In this document: positions 62,224-64,000 of the stretch, piece by piece
Numbering within the stretch: the stretch's first letter is position 1
How the letters are laid out: each line of letters starts with the position of its first letter
Assembly: GCF_020400725.1 (NCBI RefSeq)
Contig: NZ_JAINVG010000005.1
Location: 62,001 to 126,000 of the forward strand
Source: Streptomyces sp. NK15101
Lineage (GTDB): Bacteria; Actinomycetota; Actinomycetes; Streptomycetales; Streptomycetaceae
Direction of reading: 5' to 3'
Length of the DNA: 64,000 nucleotides
Translations under genes and position numbers: made by a program
The notes under the pieces: model-generated
Databases searched by the model: none
What the model was told of the DNA's origin: nothing
The model's input: only the letters and a program-made list of their open reading frames with translations

Positions 62224-62297
62224 GCGGGACAGTATGGCCGAACTTCCCACCTTGACCCGTTCATGACATAGCCGGACCATGTGGCCGGACACTCACG

Positions 62298-62338
62298 CGT
62301 CCGGACCGTCATCCGTCCGGACCGTCATCCGTCCGGAC
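62298..62338 (+). repeat. Three CGTCCGGAC units with a 16-base period upstream of the M14 gene
   Basis: CGTCCGGACCGTCATC occurs twice in tandem (62298-62313, 62314-62329) and CGTCCGGAC begins a third copy (62330-62338). Each copy holds the palindrome GTCCGGAC. The array lies 50-90 bases ahead of the carboxypeptidase start, within its promoter or leader. Confidence 0.75.
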
Positions 62339-62388
62339 ACCCGCACGACCCGGTCGCACTCCCCCACACTCCCCACCCAGGAGACAGC

Positions 62389-63744
62389 ATGCGACGTCCC
62401 CTTCGCGGCAGAAGGTCCGCCACCCTCGCGGCCCTCGTGGCGTTCGCCCTCGCGGCGCCCCTCTCCGCGCTCACCACGCCCGCCGGGGCCGACCCGGCGC
62501 CGACCGCCGCCCGTATCGCCGCCGGCGCCGAGGAGGTGATCCGGCAGTACGAGATCGCCGGACCTTCCACCGTCGCCGCCCGCACCGCGCTGACCGCCAC
62601 CGGCGTCTCGATCGACGAGGTCGACGCCCGCTCGGTCGTCGTCAGCGCCAACACCCAACAGCTCGCGCGGCTCAAGGCCCTCGGCTACGAGCCGGTCGCC
62701 CTGCCTGGCCCGCCGAACCGCGCCGCCGAGGGCGACAAGACGGCCGGCCCGCTCGACTTCCCCTCCGCCGACGCGAAGTACCACAACCACGCGGAGATGA
62801 ACGCGGAGATCGACCAGCGCCTCGCCGCCCATCCGTCCATCATGAGCAAGCGGGTCATCGGCAAGACGTACCAGGGCCGGGACATCGTCGCCATCAAGGT
62901 CAGCGACAACGTCGCCACCGACGAGAACGAGCCCGAGGTCCTCTTCACCCACCACCAGCACGCCCGCGAGCACCTCACCGTCGAGATGGCGCTCTACCTG
63001 CTGCGCGAACTCGGCGCGGGCTACGGCACCGACCCCCGGATCACCAACGCCGTGAACGGCCGCGAGATCTGGATCGTCCCGGACCTCAACCCGGACGGCG
63101 GCGAGTACGACATCGCCTCCGGCTCCTACCGCAGCTGGCGCAAGAACCGTCAGCCCAACGCCAACTCCTCCTACATCGGCACCGACCTCAACCGGAACTG
63201 GGACTACAAGTGGGGCTGCTGCGGCGGCTCCTCCGGGACGAAGAGCTCCGAGACCTACCGCGGCACGGCCCCCGAGTCCGCCCCCGAGGTGAAGGTGGTC
63301 TCCGACTTCGTCCGCTCCCGGGTGGTCGGCGGCAAGCAGCAGATCACGGCGGCCATCGACTTCCACACGTACAGCGAACTGGTCCTCTGGCCCTTCGGCT
63401 GGACCACGGCCGACACCACGACCGGCATGACCCAGGACGACCGCGACGCCTTCGCGGCCGTCGGCGGCAAGATGGCCGCGAGCAACGGCTACACGCCCGA
63501 GCAGTCCAGCGACCTGTACATCACGGACGGCTCGATCGACGACTACCTGTGGGGTGCGCACAGGATCTTCGCGTACACCTTCGAGATGTACCCGACCTCC
63601 TCCTGGGGCGGCGGCTTCTACCCGCCCGACGAGGTCATCGAGCGCGAGACGAGCCGCAACCGCGACGCCGTCCTCCAGCTCCTGGAGAACGCAGATTGCA
63701 TGTACCGCTCGATCGGCAAGCAGGCGCAGTACTGCGCGGCCTGA
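62389..63744 (+). CDS. Secreted M14 zinc carboxypeptidase
   Basis: The 451-residue protein has a signal peptide (residues 1-33, ending PAGADP) and a short propeptide (to about 115). A carboxypeptidase A-like domain follows. The zinc ligands are H191 and E194 in [12 protein letters not shown] and H326 in [10 protein letters not shown], and the catalytic Glu is E399 in [20 protein letters not shown] is a typical substrate-binding part. It trims C-terminal residues from peptides outside the cell. ATG 62389 has AGGAGA five bases upstream; the earlier in-frame ATG at 62281 lies in the regulatory region. Confidence 0.95.
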   Translation: MRRPLRGRRSATLAALVAFALAAPLSALTTPAGADPAPTAARIAAGAEEVIRQYEIAGPSTVAARTALTATGVSIDEVDARSVVVSANTQQLARLKALGYEPVALPGPPNRAAEGDKTAGPLDFPSADAKYHNHAEMNAEIDQRLAAHPSIMSKRVIGKTYQGRDIVAIKVSDNVATDENEPEVLFTHHQHAREHLTVEMALYLLRELGAGYGTDPRITNAVNGREIWIVPDLNPDGGEYDIASGSYRSWRKNRQPNANSSYIGTDLNRNWDYKWGCCGGSSGTKSSETYRGTAPESAPEVKVVSDFVRSRVVGGKQQITAAIDFHTYSELVLWPFGWTTADTTTGMTQDDRDAFAAVGGKMAASNGYTPEQSSDLYITDGSIDDYLWGAHRIFAYTFEMYPTSSWGGGFYPPDEVIERETSRNRDAVLQLLENADCMYRSIGKQAQYCAA

Positions 63745-63757
63745 GCGGATGAACGAA

Positions 63758-63789
63758 CCGGGGCCGGCGGGGACTCCCGTCGGCCCCGG
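63758..63789. terminator. Hairpin terminator after the M14 gene
   Basis: CCGGGGCCGGCGGG pairs with CCCGTCGGCCCCGG (one G-U pair) around a four-base loop, 14 bases past the stop. Confidence 0.8.
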
Positions 63790-63890
63790 CTTCGGACAGA
63801 CCAGCCGTACGCCCCTTGACACCAATAGCCCGCCTCGGCAGTGCTGTTGAAACCGAATCGGCGTCCGTCGGGGTGTTGTAGGTTCTGGCC

Positions 63891-64000
63891 ATGGCCAAAG
63901 GTGAGGTGACGGAGAACCCGGAGTCGCGGTTCTCCGCGGTGCTGGCGAGCGCGGCAAGCCTTCCGGGTGTGCGTATCCAGAGGGAGGCGTACCTCCGAAA
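63891..64000 (+). CDS. Start of an unfinished gene, possibly EcsC-like
   Basis: ATG 63891 opens a frame that remains open to the end of the window (36 codons): MAKGEVTENPESRFSAVLAS, then AASLPGVRIQREAYLRK. No ribosome site precedes it, but TAGGTT a few bases upstream could be a -10 element for a leaderless transcript. From memory the text resembles the start of a Streptomyces membrane-associated EcsC-like family, but there is too little sequence to be sure. Confidence 0.6.
   Translation, partial: MAKGEVTENPESRFSAVLASAASLPGVRIQREAYLR

Overview
The window is about 72% GC. Nearly every coding frame has G or C in the third codon position, GTG starts are common, and the gene content is typical of the genus: a WhiB-family protein, an AfsR/SARP regulator, a SpoIIE-type phosphatase with an ATPase domain, a DasR-type operator and a GH18 chitinase. 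It is a chromosomal segment of a Streptomyces or a very close relative. From memory, the order ychF, ppgK, ispH, xseA, xseB, glpX, wbl, fumarase, fumC, DUF402 and oxyR/ahpC resembles the central core of Streptomyces chromosomes.

Layout. 1-6.3 kb: the end of a DUF6000 gene, a DUF4232 lipoprotein, a large AfsR/SARP regulator, YchF and a DUF6542 membrane protein. 6.3-14.4 kb: housekeeping genes (polyphosphate glucokinase, IspH, an APC permease, exonuclease VII subunits, a nitroreductase, class II fructose bisphosphatase, a WhiB-like protein). 14.5-27.2 kb: a DUF1707 protein, a LuxR-type regulator beside a secreted S8 protease, fumarases of both unrelated classes, a secreted HAD phosphatase, small secreted proteins, an SGNH-ricin lectin protein and a DUF402 phosphatase. 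27.2-31.8 kb: a SpoIIE/HATPase regulator behind a coupled leader ORF, convergent with a class A penicillin-binding protein. 32-35.7 kb: a PadR-ABC ATPase-FtsX permease operon. 35.8-38 kb: divergent oxyR and ahpCD. 38-45 kb: an AI-2E family permease, an SLT-fold secreted protein, PhoH, a cis-prenyltransferase, an aldo-keto reductase and a candidate 6C-type small RNA.

45.3-58.7 kb, minus strand: a complete Tad/Flp pilus system. It includes a prepilin peptidase, an OmpA-like protein, a lipoprotein, a TadG-like protein, the Flp pilin, TadC, TadB, the TadA ATPase, two TadE-like pseudopilins, a CpaE/TadZ ATPase, CpaB and an uncharacterised first gene with a zinc-ribbon-like motif. The main part (58.7 to 52.3 kb) is one tightly coupled operon. 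At two junctions where long genes do not touch, the gaps are filled exactly by repeat-built micro-ORFs whose starts and stops overlap both neighbours. This is the most unusual structure in the window. At the far end, a TadG-like gene has GTA where a start codon is expected and sits in a stretch with relaxed codon use.

58.9-64 kb: a GH18 chitinase behind a DasR-type operator, a Ser/Thr kinase, a secreted M14 carboxypeptidase with a three-copy palindrome array in its leader, and the first 110 bases of an unfinished gene. No tRNA, rRNA, CRISPR array, insertion sequence or integrase was seen.
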